The position numbers and the translations under genes are program-made. 44,792 nucleotides of DNA from Streptomyces sp. H27-H1 (GTDB lineage Bacteria; Actinomycetota; Actinomycetes; Streptomycetales; Streptomycetaceae), in NCBI RefSeq assembly GCF_026627445.1, contig NZ_JAPNLJ010000054.1, positions 1-44,792 of the forward strand, written 5' to 3'. The notes under the pieces are model-generated. The model made no database searches. It had not been told where the DNA came from and saw only the letters and a list, made by a program, of their open reading frames with translations. This document shows positions 8,072 through 16,521 of the stretch, piece by piece. Within the stretch, counting starts at the first letter, position 1. Each line of letters starts with the position of its first letter.

Positions 8072-9337
8072 ATGGACACGGCGACGGAAACGTCCGGGGA
8101 GCAGCGAGAGCAGCGGGAGCAGCAGCCCCCCGCAGCCACACTCCCCACCGAACCGCACCGGACCTCCCTCGGCCCCGCCAGCGGCCCCGCCGCCGGTGCC
8201 ACCATCGGCGGCCGCGCCGCGGTCACCACCGGTCTCTGGGGCCGCGCCGAGCAGCAGGATTTCCGTAGCCGCGTCAGGGGGACCCTCCTCGGCTCCGCCA
8301 TCGGCGACGCCCTCGGCGCGCCCGTCAGCGGCTTCACTCTCGACGGCATCCTCGAGGCCCACGGCCCGGCCGGCCTGACGGAGCCCGCCGCCGGGGGCCG
8401 GGGCCGGCCCGGGCGGGTCACCGCCGCCACGCAGCTGGCCCTGTTCACGGTGGACGGCTTGATACGGGCCCACGTACGCCGGGACACCGGCGCCTGGCAT
8501 CCGCCGACCGACGTGCACCGCGCGTACCTCCGCTGGGCGGCCACGCAGTCCGACTGGGGCCCCGACGAGCGCCGTGAGGACAACGGCTGGCTCGGGCAGG
8601 AGGAGTGGCTCTATGCCCGCCGCGACCCCGCCCGCGCCTGCCTCACCGGTTTCGCCGACGCGGTCCTCGGCACGCTCGACCAGCCGAAGAACCCGACCGC
8701 CCTGGACTCGGCCGCCACGACCCGTTCCTCGCCCTTCGGGCTGCTGGTCGGCTGGGAGCCGGCCCTCGTCCTCCAACTGGCCGTCGAGTGCGCCGCGCAG
8801 AGCCACGGGCACCCCACCGCGTACCTGTCGGCCGGCGCCCACGCCGTCATCGTCCACGGCCTCACCCGCGGTGAGTCCCTGGACTCCGCCGTCCAGCGCG
8901 CCCTGGGCCTGCTCGGTGTCCGCCCCGGGCACCAGCCCGTCACGGACGCCCTGCAGCGCGCGCTCGCCGCCGTCACCACCGGCGCCCCGTCGCCGAAGGC
9001 GGTCGAGGCCCTGTCCCCCGGCCACGGCCGCAACGCGGAGGAGGTCCTCGCGGTCGCCGTGTACTGCGCCCTCGTCGCCGAGAACGTGGCGCACGGCATC
9101 CGCCTCGCCGTGAACCACGGCGGCGATTCCACGGCCGCCGGCGCCCTGTGCGGCGCCCTGCTCGGCGCCCAGCACGGTGAAACGGCCCTCCCGGCGGCCT
9201 GGTTGGCCGGTCTCGAGGGCCGCGCCTCGGTCCTGGAACTCGCCGACGACTTCGCCCTGGAGATGACCCAGGGCCCCGCTCTGCACGGCCCGGCGGCCGC
9301 TTCTCCCGCCTGGCTGACCCGCTACCCGCGCGACTGA
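8072..9337 (+). CDS. ADP-ribosylglycohydrolase-fold protein lacking most metal ligands (probable pseudoenzyme)
   Basis: 421 residues. After a roughly 65-residue polar N-terminal tail, the DraG/ARH fold starts with RVRGTLLGSAIGDALGAP. In active family members the two magnesium ions are held by a T-D-D-T motif early and a G-D-x-D-(S/T)-x-G motif late. Here the first reads T117-A118-A119-T120 and the second G-D352-S-T354-A355-A356, so three of the usual aspartates and a threonine are changed while surrounding sequence is kept (NHGGD...GALCGALLGAQHG). Hydrolysis of ADP-ribose bonds by the standard mechanism is therefore unlikely; a binding or regulatory role is possible. Start ATG 8072. It stands alone, with a long repeat-rich gap upstream. 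Confidence 0.85.
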   Translation: MDTATETSGEQREQREQQPPAATLPTEPHRTSLGPASGPAAGATIGGRAAVTTGLWGRAEQQDFRSRVRGTLLGSAIGDALGAPVSGFTLDGILEAHGPAGLTEPAAGGRGRPGRVTAATQLALFTVDGLIRAHVRRDTGAWHPPTDVHRAYLRWAATQSDWGPDERREDNGWLGQEEWLYARRDPARACLTGFADAVLGTLDQPKNPTALDSAATTRSSPFGLLVGWEPALVLQLAVECAAQSHGHPTAYLSAGAHAVIVHGLTRGESLDSAVQRALGLLGVRPGHQPVTDALQRALAAVTTGAPSPKAVEALSPGHGRNAEEVLAVAVYCALVAENVAHGIRLAVNHGGDSTAAGALCGALLGAQHGETALPAAWLAGLEGRASVLELADDFALEMTQGPALHGPAAASPAWLTRYPRD

Positions 9338-9498
9338 CACCCGGCGGGCCGACGCGGCCGCGCCGACACGGCCGCCCCGCCACGGCCGCGCCCGTACAAC
9401 TCCCCGGCCGGCCCCGCGCCATGGCCGACGCATGCCCCTGCCCTCCGCGGGCGCGAAGCCTTACTTTGGCCCTCCCCACCACGGAGGTGTCAGCGCAC

Positions 9499-10359
9499 AT
9501 GCGGATCGCCACGACCGTCTTCCTCACCGACCGCACCATCCGCCCGGTAGTTCTCGCCCGGGCCCTGGAGGAACGGGGCTTCTCGGGGCTCTACCTCCCC
9601 GAGCACACCCACATCCCGGTCAGCCGCGTCACCCCCGCCCCCATGGGCGGCGAGCTCCCCGAGATGTACGGGCGCACCCTGGACCCCTTCGTCGCCCTCG
9701 GGCAGGCCTCCGCCGTCACCGAGCGGCTCCACCTGGGTACCGGCATCACCCTCGTCACCCAGCACGACCCCATCGACCTCGCGAAGCAGGTCGCCACGCT
9801 CGACCACCTGTCCGGCGGCCGGGTCACCCTGGGCATCGGCTACGGGTGGAACGTGGAGGAGGCCGCCGACCACGGGGTGGAGTGGAGCAGCCGCCGCGAA
9901 CTGGTCCGCGACCGCATGGCCCTGATGCGGACCTTGTGGTCCCCGCAGCCCACGGCGTACGTCGGTCAGTTCTCCTCGGTCCAGGCCAGCTCGGCGTACC
10001 CCAAGCCGGTCCAGTCCCCGCGCGAACTCGCCCCGGGCGTGCCCCTGCACGGCCCGCGCACCCTGATCGGCGGGCAGGCCGGCCCGAAGCTGTTCGCGGC
10101 CATCGCCGACCACAGCGACGGCTGGCTCCCGATCGGCGGCGGCGGACTGACGGAGTCCCTGCCCGTCCTGCGCCAGGTCTGGGAGGCCGCCGGCCGCGAC
10201 CCCAAGTCCCTCCAGGTGGTCCCGTACGCCGTCCAGCCCACCCCCGGGAAGATGAGCCACTACGCGGACCTGGGCATCGAGGAGGTCGTCCTCCAGCTCC
10301 CGTCACAGGGCGAGTCGGAGGTACTGGCCGTCCTGAACGGGTTCGCGCAGTACCTCTGA
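9499..10359 (+). CDS. LLM-class oxidoreductase, probably F420-dependent (TIGR03619-like)
   Basis: 286 residues with the TIM-barrel luciferase fold: LPEHTHIPVSR after strand 2, LGTGITLVTQHDPIDLAKQVATLDHLSGGR, and the phosphate-binding LGIGYGWNVEE. Relatives transfer hydride between reduced F420 (or FMN) and a small organic substrate; this one carries the DHLSGGR-LGIG(Y/A)GW segment that is usual in the F420 branch. ATG 9499 is preceded by GGAGG about 11 nt upstream; an in-frame GTG at 9487 would overlap that site. It ends 27 bp from the convergent secreted-protein gene. No palindrome of the CTGACG type lies upstream, so it is probably controlled separately from the LLM genes at 30-32.7 kb. Confidence 0.88.
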   Translation: MRIATTVFLTDRTIRPVVLARALEERGFSGLYLPEHTHIPVSRVTPAPMGGELPEMYGRTLDPFVALGQASAVTERLHLGTGITLVTQHDPIDLAKQVATLDHLSGGRVTLGIGYGWNVEEAADHGVEWSSRRELVRDRMALMRTLWSPQPTAYVGQFSSVQASSAYPKPVQSPRELAPGVPLHGPRTLIGGQAGPKLFAAIADHSDGWLPIGGGGLTESLPVLRQVWEAAGRDPKSLQVVPYAVQPTPGKMSHYADLGIEEVVLQLPSQGESEVLAVLNGFAQYL

Positions 10360-10386
10360 CCCGCGGGGCCTCGGACCCTCGGCCCC

Positions 10387-12108
10387 TCAGCCGGTGACTT
10401 CGATGCGGCCTTCGACGCTGTTGTTGGCGAGGTGGACGGCGTCCGGGTCGATGAAGCGGATCCGCCAGTGGCCGCTGGTCTGTGCGGTGAACTTCTTGCC
10501 CACGGCTCCGTTGGACAGGGAGACGGAGGTGCCCATCTCCTTCCAGAGGGTGGAGCCGTCGGGCCGGAAGTAGTAGCGGACCTTCTGGCCCGGGTAGCGG
10601 ACGTATCCCTCGGCGGAGGAGGTCCTGAGGACTCCGGTGACGTAGAGCTGCTCGCCCTTCTTCACGGCGCGCGGCCCGAACTTCATGTCGTCCGTCCGGG
10701 TCTGGACGACCCTGGAGTGACGGAGCACCTCGGTGCCCGTGCTGGGCCCGATGTTGCTGGTGCCCCTGGTCCGGAGCCGCCAGCCGGTGATCTCGTAGCC
10801 GGACACCGGGTTCACCGTCACGGTGAACGTCTCGTTGTAGGGCACCACGAGGTCCGAACGGGAGGTCCAACGGCCACCGGCCTGGAACTCGACCTCGAGC
10901 GGCGCCTTCTGGGTGGTGTAGCCGTCGACGAGGACCTTCCCGCTGATGGTCATCCTGCCGTAGACGTCGGTGGCGACCAGCTTCTCCTCCACGATCTTGG
11001 TCGTGTGGGTGACCTTCGCGACGGTCGCGGTACGCGTGCCGTCACCGGTCAGCCAGGAGTCGTTGACGGATACGGCCCAGGAGCCGGTAGCGACGATGCG
11101 GGGTGAAAGCGTATAGCTGCCGTCGGCGCCCGCCACCGCTTTCGTGTCCATGTAGCCGGCGGGTGAGCCCACGGCCTTTACCCCGCGCCCCGCCGCGGGC
11201 TTGATCGTGCCGTCGTCCGCCTGGCGGGTGAGCTTGCCTCGCAGGGCGATGGGGGTCGAGTACCGCACGGTGATGGGGGCCGTGGTGGTCATCGTCAGTG
11301 CGGCCTTCTGGACCCGGATCCGGGCCGGGGCCGTCGCGGCCAGCTCGGTGTTGCCCTCGGTCAGGGAGACGGAGAAGTTCAGGGAGCCTTCCGTACCGAG
11401 CGCGGCGACCGAGGTGGTGAACTTCCCCTGGTCGTCGGATATCACGTCGGATGTGCCGGCACCGAGTCGGGCACGGACCATGGCGCCCGCCAGCGGCTTG
11501 CGTTCCCCGGTGGTCGGGTCGACTGCGGTGACGGATCCGGTGACCGTGGTGTCGAGGTCGTCCAGCGAGAACTCCTGCTGGCCGGACTGTGCCTCGAACC
11601 TGGCGTCTAGGGCGTAGGTGAACCGGCCGGCGCCGCGTCTGCTCTGCTCCTTTCCGGCGCCGTCCTTGGTGACGATGTCCAGTTCGTAGTCCGCCATGGC
11701 GTCGAGGACGAACGGCTTCGCGCCGTAGTACCAACTCGGGTCGTCGGGGACGCCGGACTCACCGGTCCCCCCGTCGACGTACTCGAATTCGTCCACGACG
11801 GCGACGACCTCGTCGCTGCCCACCCGGCGCACCTCGACCCGGACCGGGTTGCCCCATTGGGCGTCGAGGTAGGCGATGAACTGGTTGGTCCCGGCGTTCC
11901 GGTAGGCGCCCGCCTTCGACTGCCAGGCGCCCTTCGTCTCCGGCTCCGCCGCCAGCTTCGCCAGCACCTCCGGCGGCGCGTCCGGTACGGCGGAGCCGCC
12001 CGGGGCGCCGGTCGCGGCAACGGCGGCCGGCGCCATCGTCGCCCCCACGGTCGCGAATACGACTGCCGTGGCCACGGCCGTCATGCGCCTCTTCAACCTG
12101 CTGTTCAC
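10387..12108 (-). CDS. large secreted protein with beta-sandwich (Ig/CarboxypepD-reg-like) repeats
   Basis: 573 residues. The start is taken as GTG 12108 (MNSRLKRRMTAVATAVVF...), with GAGGGGGG just upstream and a basic-hydrophobic signal peptide ending near AAVAATGAPG. The mature part looks all-beta. A segment near residues 190-250 (TAVDPTTGERKPLAGAMVRARL...DDQGKFTTS) resembles the carboxypeptidase regulatory/peptidase-associated beta-sandwich, and later stretches repeat the pattern T-x-tyrosine/valine-x-G with KRG-L-type turns. No catalytic motif, LPXTG or membrane anchor is seen, so it is probably released or wall-associated. I do not recognise a named family and give no enzymatic role. Confidence 0.75.
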   Translation of the reverse strand: MNSRLKRRMTAVATAVVFATVGATMAPAAVAATGAPGGSAVPDAPPEVLAKLAAEPETKGAWQSKAGAYRNAGTNQFIAYLDAQWGNPVRVEVRRVGSDEVVAVVDEFEYVDGGTGESGVPDDPSWYYGAKPFVLDAMADYELDIVTKDGAGKEQSRRGAGRFTYALDARFEAQSGQQEFSLDDLDTTVTGSVTAVDPTTGERKPLAGAMVRARLGAGTSDVISDDQGKFTTSVAALGTEGSLNFSVSLTEGNTELAATAPARIRVQKAALTMTTTAPITVRYSTPIALRGKLTRQADDGTIKPAAGRGVKAVGSPAGYMDTKAVAGADGSYTLSPRIVATGSWAVSVNDSWLTGDGTRTATVAKVTHTTKIVEEKLVATDVYGRMTISGKVLVDGYTTQKAPLEVEFQAGGRWTSRSDLVVPYNETFTVTVNPVSGYEITGWRLRTRGTSNIGPSTGTEVLRHSRVVQTRTDDMKFGPRAVKKGEQLYVTGVLRTSSAEGYVRYPGQKVRYYFRPDGSTLWKEMGTSVSLSNGAVGKKFTAQTSGHWRIRFIDPDAVHLANNSVEGRIEVTG

Positions 12109-12238
12109 GGTCCCCCCTCGTCTTGCCCGTCGGGCTACGGGAGGTGTGACGGCCGACCGGCCCCGATGGTTGTACGGCTCCCGGAACCGGCGCCACCCCC
12201 GCACGCGGGGAGGACGAGGAGCGGCTCGGGGTGCCCCT

Positions 12239-12691
12239 TCAGCCGGCGGGCCGCGCGCCATCCAGGGCGCACTCCGCCCACACCGTCTTCCCGATCACCC
12301 GGTCCCTGACCCCCCAGTCGGCGGCGACGGCGTCCACGATCCGCATCCCGTAGCCGCCCTCGGCCCCGCACTCGTGCGGACGCACCACCGGCCTGCGGTC
12401 CCGGCGGGCGTCGGACACCTCGATGCGCAGCGCACCCGGGAGGAGGCTCAGCCGGAGCTCGAAGTCCCGCCCGGGAACCCGCCCGTGGACGACGGCATTG
12501 CCCGCGAGCTCGGCGATGAGGAGCCCGGCGTCCTCGGAGAGCCCGCTGCGGTCGGGAATCCCCCAGTCGTGCAGCTCGACCAGCGCCAGCTGGCGGGCGA
12601 GACGGGCGCCGCGGCGGGTGCAGCTGAAACGCTGAGTGAACACGCGTACGAGCGCTTGGGGGGATCCCGCGGATTCTGAAGGCGCAGTCAT
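12239..12691 (-). CDS. anti-sigma regulatory factor-like ATP-binding protein (HATPase_c_2, RsbW/SpoIIAB type)
   Basis: 150 residues, cytoplasmic. GHKL ATPase boxes are visible: N-box ELAGNAVVHG, G1 box IEVSDARRD, and GGYGMRIVDAVAADWGV. Streptomyces carry dozens of these small ATPases; some bind sigma factors or anti-anti-sigma proteins, most have no known partner. The ATG at 12691 is chosen with AAGGGACG about 10 nt upstream. Its start codon overlaps that of the divergent DUF397 gene (shared CATG at 12689-12692). In many Streptomyces loci such an ATPase and a DUF397 protein accompany an Xre-family regulator (the whiJ/abaA-type arrangement); no such regulator is seen here. Confidence 0.85.
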   Translation of the reverse strand: MTAPSESAGSPQALVRVFTQRFSCTRRGARLARQLALVELHDWGIPDRSGLSEDAGLLIAELAGNAVVHGRVPGRDFELRLSLLPGALRIEVSDARRDRRPVVRPHECGAEGGYGMRIVDAVAADWGVRDRVIGKTVWAECALDGARPAG

Positions 12692-12872
12692 GGGGAGCAA
12701 CGTCCCTTGCGGGCGGGGGCTTTACATCGGCAGCCAGGGCGACAGCCGCGTCGAGGTGGCCGCCTGCGCCGACTCCGTCCACATCCGGGACTCGAAGGTG
12801 GCGGCGGGGCCGGAGCTGTCGGTGACGCCCGGTTCCTGGGCCGCGTTCGTGGGCGGGGTCACGGGGGCCTGA
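12690..12872 (+). CDS. DUF397 small protein
   Basis: 60 residues. The core RVEVAACADSVHIRDSK...SVTPGSWAAFVGG is the standard DUF397 pattern (V-E-V-A ... V-x-V-R-D-S-K ... W-x-x-F). These proteins typically pair with Xre regulators in Streptomyces development and antibiotic control and may act as antitoxin-like partners (established for relatives, inference here). The N-terminus is shorter than usual and lacks the normal W-R-K-S-S-Y-S motif, reading LYIGSQGDS instead. ATG 12690 has GAAGG 8 nt upstream. The start codon overlaps the divergent ATPase start, so promoters for each gene must lie inside the other. Confidence 0.75.
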   Translation: MGSNVPCGRGLYIGSQGDSRVEVAACADSVHIRDSKVAAGPELSVTPGSWAAFVGGVTGA

Positions 12873-12885
12873 GCTGGGGCCGTCT

Positions 12886-12925
12886 CACAACTTGTCGGCC
12901 ACGTCGGCGATTTCAACAAATTGTG
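12886..12925. promoter_or_regulatory. promoter region with inverted repeat upstream of lamin-tail gene
   Basis: CACAACTTG (12886-12894) and CAAATTGTG (12917-12925) form an inverted repeat with one mismatch and a 22-bp spacer. TGTAAT at 12923-12928 could be a -10 box. The segment is unusually AT-rich for this genome. Confidence 0.4.
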
Positions 12926-12970
12926 TAATCTCCTGCCTGCCCCATCGGTACCCAGACAGGAGAATTCACC

Positions 12971-13465
12971 TTGCGCAAGCGCCCCGCCCTGGCCGTCGCC
13001 CTCGCCGCCGCCACTCTGGCCGTCCTCGGCGCCAGCCCCGCCCAGGCCGCCGAGTACTCCTCGGCCCTGAAGATCAGCGGTATCCAGTACGACGCGCCCG
13101 GCCGCGACTCCAACGCCTGCGCCACCGGCAACGCCGCCGCCGAGTACGTGACGATAAAGAACTACTCGTCGAGCGCCACCGTCAACCTCAAGGGTTACGT
13201 GGTCAAGGACGCGGCCGGAAACAGGTACACGTTCACGATGAACCACTACCTCCAGCCCGGCGACTTCGTTCGGCTGCGCGGAAACCGTGGCACCGAGTCC
13301 GACGCGAACAACGTGGCGTACCGCAACAACTGCAACTTCATCTGGAACAACGACCGCGACACGGTCTACCTGGTGAAGCCGACCGGTGCGGCGGCCGACA
13401 GTCACTCCTACACGAAGTCCGGCTCGGACAAGGACGGCAACGGCTACGTCACCTTCCACGGCTGA
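12971..13465 (+). CDS. secreted lamin-tail-domain (LTD) protein
   Basis: 164 residues. Signal peptide MRKRPALAVALAAATLAVLG...PAQAA, then an LTD-like beta-sandwich: LKISGIQYDAPG, EYVTIKNYSSSATVNLKGYVVKD, YTFTMNHYLQPGDFVRLR, and NCNFIWNNDRDTVYLV. Bacterial LTD proteins are exported and often accompany nucleases or bind surfaces; no catalytic residues are visible. The start is TTG 12971, with CAGGAG 10 nt upstream and no ATG or GTG that keeps the signal peptide. Four cysteines or fewer are present, with C42/C115-like positions that could form a disulfide. It stands alone and ends at a strong hairpin. Confidence 0.85.
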   Translation: MRKRPALAVALAAATLAVLGASPAQAAEYSSALKISGIQYDAPGRDSNACATGNAAAEYVTIKNYSSSATVNLKGYVVKDAAGNRYTFTMNHYLQPGDFVRLRGNRGTESDANNVAYRNNCNFIWNNDRDTVYLVKPTGAAADSHSYTKSGSDKDGNGYVTFHG

Positions 13466-13501
13466 TCCGCTGACCCACTGATCCACCACAGCTCCGGCCG
13501 T

Positions 13502-13530
13502 CCCGTCCGCGGAATCTCTCCGCGGGCGGG
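13502..13530. terminator. bidirectional terminator hairpin
   Basis: CCCGTCCGCGG, loop AATCTCT, CCGCGGGCGGG: an 11-bp stem with one G-U pair, between the convergent lamin-tail and PPOX genes. Confidence 0.8.
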
Positions 13531-13591
13531 GCGGCCGGCTTCGTACGGCGGCGATCAGGCCGGCCGTCCGGGCCACCGTGGCGGCTCTCCG

Positions 13592-14209
13592 TCACGGAAG
13601 GCTCGGGCAGTGCGCCGGATGCGGTTCGGTGAAGTAGGCCGCGTCCTTGGGGCGGGCTGCGGTGGGGTTGGTGGGGCGGGGGGCCGGTTCCAGGTGGGGT
13701 ATGTACTTGGAGCAGTGGATGTAGGCCTCCTCGACGGTGAGATGGACCCACATCTGCGGGCTGCGGCCGGGCGCGGTGTCGGTGGGCAGGGCGGGATGGA
13801 CGAGGCGCAGGTCCCCGTCGCCGTAGAGGCGGGCGACGCCGTTGACGTGCAGCCCTATGTGGTGGTGGGTGAAGTCCACGAAGAGCATGCCGAGGTGGGG
13901 GTTCTCGAGCATGTTGCCGGCGCTGGCGAGCACGCCGTTCCCGCGGAACTCGGGGTAGGCCAGCGTGTGGTCGTCGATCACGTGGACGAATCCGGGTGGC
14001 CCGGCCCGGAAGCTGGAGTCGCACTCGCCGTGGGAGTCGGCGGTGGCCAGGAAGACCATGGCCTGGCGGCCGATGAAGTCCCGCATCTCGGCCGTGAGAT
14101 GGGGGCGTACCTGGAGGTCGTAGAACCGGGCGGCCCGGTCGGCGGTTCCCAGGTGTTGCTGCAGATGGTGTTCACCTGCTGATCCGAAGGACGGTGGGGG
14201 TGAGGTCAC
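13592..14209 (-). CDS. pyridoxamine 5'-phosphate oxidase-family FMN-binding protein
   Basis: 205 residues, split-barrel flavin-binding fold. MRDFIGRQAMVFLATADSHG opens the domain, followed by GFVHVIDDHTLAYPEFRGNGVLASAGNMLENPHLGMLFVDF, typical of the branch annotated as PPOX-class or pyridoxamine oxidase-like oxidoreductases. A C-terminal extension EAYIHCSKYIPHLE is also typical. The cofactor could be FMN or F420; sequence alone does not decide. GTG 14209 has GGAG upstream. It is the second gene of an operon, 24 bp after the flavohaemoglobin-like gene. Homologues of the two domains occur fused in other bacteria, which supports a shared electron-transfer or stress-detoxification task (inference). 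Confidence 0.85.
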   Translation of the reverse strand: MTSPPPSFGSAGEHHLQQHLGTADRAARFYDLQVRPHLTAEMRDFIGRQAMVFLATADSHGECDSSFRAGPPGFVHVIDDHTLAYPEFRGNGVLASAGNMLENPHLGMLFVDFTHHHIGLHVNGVARLYGDGDLRLVHPALPTDTAPGRSPQMWVHLTVEEAYIHCSKYIPHLEPAPRPTNPTAARPKDAAYFTEPHPAHCPSLP

Positions 14210-14233
14210 AGGAGTTACTCCGGCCGGGGTGGT

Positions 14234-15517
14234 TCAGCGGGTGGACAGGACGGGGGTCTCGAACGGGTCGTGATGGATCCGCTCGAGCAGGGTTCCGGTG
14301 CGGGTCAGGGTCTCGGTGGCGGAGATGACCATCGGAGCCGGGCCGCTGAGGTAGACGTCGTGCCGGTACCACGGCCCGTACTCGGCCAGTACGTCCGGCA
14401 GCGACCCCCGGATCCCGGGGATGTACTCGTGGGAGACCGCGCCCCTGATGCTCAGCCAGTGGTGGCGCTGGGCCATGCGGAGCATGTCGTCGACCCCGTA
14501 CAGCTCGGCGCCGGTGCGGGCGCCGAGGAACAGGTCCACTTGATGGCGTCCCCCGCGACGGGCAACCTCCTCGACGAGTGCGCGGATCGGGGCGAGACCG
14601 GTGCCGCCGGCGACACAGAGCAGCTCTCGGTGGACGGCCGCGTCGAGGACCATGTCGCCCATCGGGGGGCCCAGCCGGATGACATCGCCCACCACGGCCC
14701 GGTGCACCAGCGCATCACTGACCGAGCCGCCCGGCACGGCGCGCACGTGGAAGGTGAGGGAGCCGTCCTCACGCGGCGCGTTGGCCGGGGAGTAGTAGCG
14801 CCACAGCTTCGGCCACCACGGGGTCTCGACGCTCACGTACTGCCCGGCGGCGTACGCGTACGGCATGTGGGGACGCACGGTGATTTCGGCGATGCCGTGT
14901 CCGCGCGAGGCGCGGTGCACGATCGTGGCGGGCCACACGGCGGGCCGTACCGCCTCGTCCTCCTCGGCCGCGCTGATCATGACCCCGGCGATCGCGCCGT
15001 ACGCCTTCGTCCAGGCGGCGGCGGTCTCCGCGGTCCATGCGGGGCCGGCGTAGCGGGCCAAAGCGGCGAGGAGGCACTCGCCCACGGCCGGGAAGTGTGC
15101 GGCGAGGGTACCGAACTTGCGGTGGTCGCGGCCGAGGTGGCCGCAGAAGCGGACCAGGCTCTCGGGGTCGTCGACCAGATCCACGATGCGCAGCAGCGCC
15201 CGCAGGAGTCGGCCGCGTTGGGCGTCCATCCCCGGCGGGAACATCGGACGGACTGCGGGGTAGCGGGCGAAGAGGATCGCGTAGAAGTAGACCGTCATCT
15301 CCTCCGCGAGGTGCTCGACCACGGACACGGAAGCCCTGATGAGGTGGATCTCGTGATCCGACAGAGGCGGTTCGGCAGTCTCCGGTTCCGCGGTCTCCAC
15401 GGTGGGGAGGGGCGCCCGTTCCTCTGGGGACGGGCGAACGGACGGGTTGCTTGGACGGCTTATCCGAAATCTCAAGGCGTCAACCGTCCCCCGTTCACCG
15501 GTCGGGATGGCCGCCAC
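14234..15517 (-). CDS. flavohaemoglobin-like protein (globin plus FAD/NAD reductase)
   Basis: Up to 427 residues. A globin domain (about residues 52-190) shows YFYAILFARYPAVRPMFP with the B10-type tyrosine and the proximal histidine in GHLGRDHRKFG. A ferredoxin-reductase module follows, with FAD motif RYYSPAN and NAD motif CVAGGTGLAPIRALVEE. Family members oxidise nitric oxide to nitrate with NAD(P)H or act as globin-coupled reductases. The FAD-stacking C-terminal residues differ from Hmp, so true NO dioxygenase activity is not certain. The start is uncertain: GTG 15517, or GTG 15400 giving a 388-residue protein that loses only a proline-rich disordered tail. First gene of an operon with the PPOX gene. 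Confidence 0.85.
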   Translation of the reverse strand: MAAIPTGERGTVDALRFRISRPSNPSVRPSPEERAPLPTVETAEPETAEPPLSDHEIHLIRASVSVVEHLAEEMTVYFYAILFARYPAVRPMFPPGMDAQRGRLLRALLRIVDLVDDPESLVRFCGHLGRDHRKFGTLAAHFPAVGECLLAALARYAGPAWTAETAAAWTKAYGAIAGVMISAAEEDEAVRPAVWPATIVHRASRGHGIAEITVRPHMPYAYAAGQYVSVETPWWPKLWRYYSPANAPREDGSLTFHVRAVPGGSVSDALVHRAVVGDVIRLGPPMGDMVLDAAVHRELLCVAGGTGLAPIRALVEEVARRGGRHQVDLFLGARTGAELYGVDDMLRMAQRHHWLSIRGAVSHEYIPGIRGSLPDVLAEYGPWYRHDVYLSGPAPMVISATETLTRTGTLLERIHHDPFETPVLSTR

Positions 15518-15917
15518 AGGGCGGGGGCCGGAACTTCACCGGACCTCCGTACCGAGGGAGCGACTTGGGGGTCGAACGGGGAGAGCATGAGACCTCTTCG
15601 GGGTGCGGAGGCAAGAAAGTGGATGTACGAGTTCCACAAGCCACACGATCCTCGACCAGGTCGCCGAAGCAGGAAAGGGATGTATCCACTAGAACCCGGC
15701 TCGAGAACTTGTCACATCGCCCCTATCAGCGGGGGCCGGCGGAGCCCCGGGCGCGGATCCGGCAAGGGTCCGGAAGGAGGGCTCAAGGCCGGCAGGGGTC
15801 TCGCGAATGCCCTCTGATCAGCCAACTCGCGTCCGAAGTGACGGGCATGACGCCGAGTTGCGGAGCGCGATCGACCTTGGATGCCACCAGATCGGTCGAT
15901 GACACCGGCACGCAGTT
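15518..15917. other. non-coding stretch, nothing recognised
   Basis: About 400 bp upstream of the flavohaemoglobin gene. The segment 15610-15720 is lower in GC than its surroundings and has GTGGAT/ATCCAC short inverted elements. I find no coding frame with plausible codon use, no RNA gene and no clear operator. Confidence 0.5.
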
Positions 15918-16127
15918 CTACTGCCGGGTAGCGGCCCGCCCCCTCGCGGACCGCACCTCGGGGCTGTTCTCGGCCACTTCGCGCAGCATCGCTTTCATAG
16001 TGGCGGCGGACTCCGCAAAGACCTGACGTCCGGGCGGCGTGAGCTGGACGTCGAAGCCTCTCCGGTCGTTGGAACACGGCTTTCGCTCGGCATAGCCGGC
16101 GCCGACCATCTGAGAGGGCGGTACGTG
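15918..16127 (-). pseudogene. truncated MarR-family regulator remnant
   Basis: The frame reads VPPSQMVGAGYAERKPC, then NDRRGFDVQLTPPGRQVFAE and further, matching the wing of a MarR regulator (D-R-R-G-x-x-V-x-L-T-P-x-G-R). Only about 65 residues remain. The N-terminal dimerisation helices and recognition helix are absent, and the C-terminal helix runs off family pattern after about residue 50. A start at 16109 is possible but would not give a functional winged helix. It belongs to a cluster of gene remnants at 15.9-17.4 kb. Confidence 0.65.
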
Positions 16128-16194
16128 ACCTGATGTCCGGTTCGGGTGTCGCCTGCTCGTGTGACTGCGGGGACTCCCGGCCGGTCGACGGGCT

Positions 16195-16374
16195 CACTGG
16201 GCGCTGATCGAGCCGGCGCCACCGCGTGGAAGGCGAAGCACCCGTCCGTCAGCGGCCACCACGACCGTGGTCGACCACGGCGCCGGCCTGGGCATCGCGG
16301 TGGAGATCGTCGAGCGCAACCCGGTCGACCGCGGGTTCGTCCCGCAGCCGATCCCCAGCTGGAATGAACCATAA
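16195..16374 (+). pseudogene. transposase remnant (IS5-family-like), internally deleted and frameshifted
   Basis: Three fragments of one transposase are visible. HWALIEP (frame from 16195) resembles the N-terminus of many IS5-type transposases; ATAWKAKHPSVSGH (different frame, about 16217-16258) continues it; then VVDHGAGLGIAVEIVERNPV plus DRGFVPQP (16267-16350) matches the C-terminal catalytic region just before the usual R-W-x-V-E segment. The middle of the protein and the final helix are missing. No terminal inverted repeats are obvious. The sequence after it to 16420 is AT-rich. Confidence 0.7.
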
Positions 16375-16422
16375 TCATAGAAATCTTCATGAAGGCCACA
16401 CTAGGCTGGCCACCACCAGAAG

Positions 16423-16437
16423 TTGACGTAGCGTCAC
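16423..16437. promoter_or_regulatory. related palindrome TTGACG-TAG-CGTCAC, possible outlier of the operator set
   Basis: The inner 13 bp TGACGTAGCGTCA is a perfect palindrome with the same 3-bp spacer as the CTGACG-N3-CGTCAG sites but a different outer base pair. It lies 85 bp upstream of the lipoprotein start at 16522. It may be coincidental. Confidence 0.3.
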
Positions 16438-16521
16438 ATGATCGTTTGCAACGGTCTGCTGGGCCCGGTGCGCCTCGGATCGACGACGCCCCGACGACCG
16501 ACTCGACGAGAGGGGCCGGAC

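Noticed and set aside
15712..16197. Open frame of 161 codons on the minus strand over the MarR remnant
   Set aside because: Arg/Pro/Ser-rich without motifs; the recognisable MarR wing is in a different frame.
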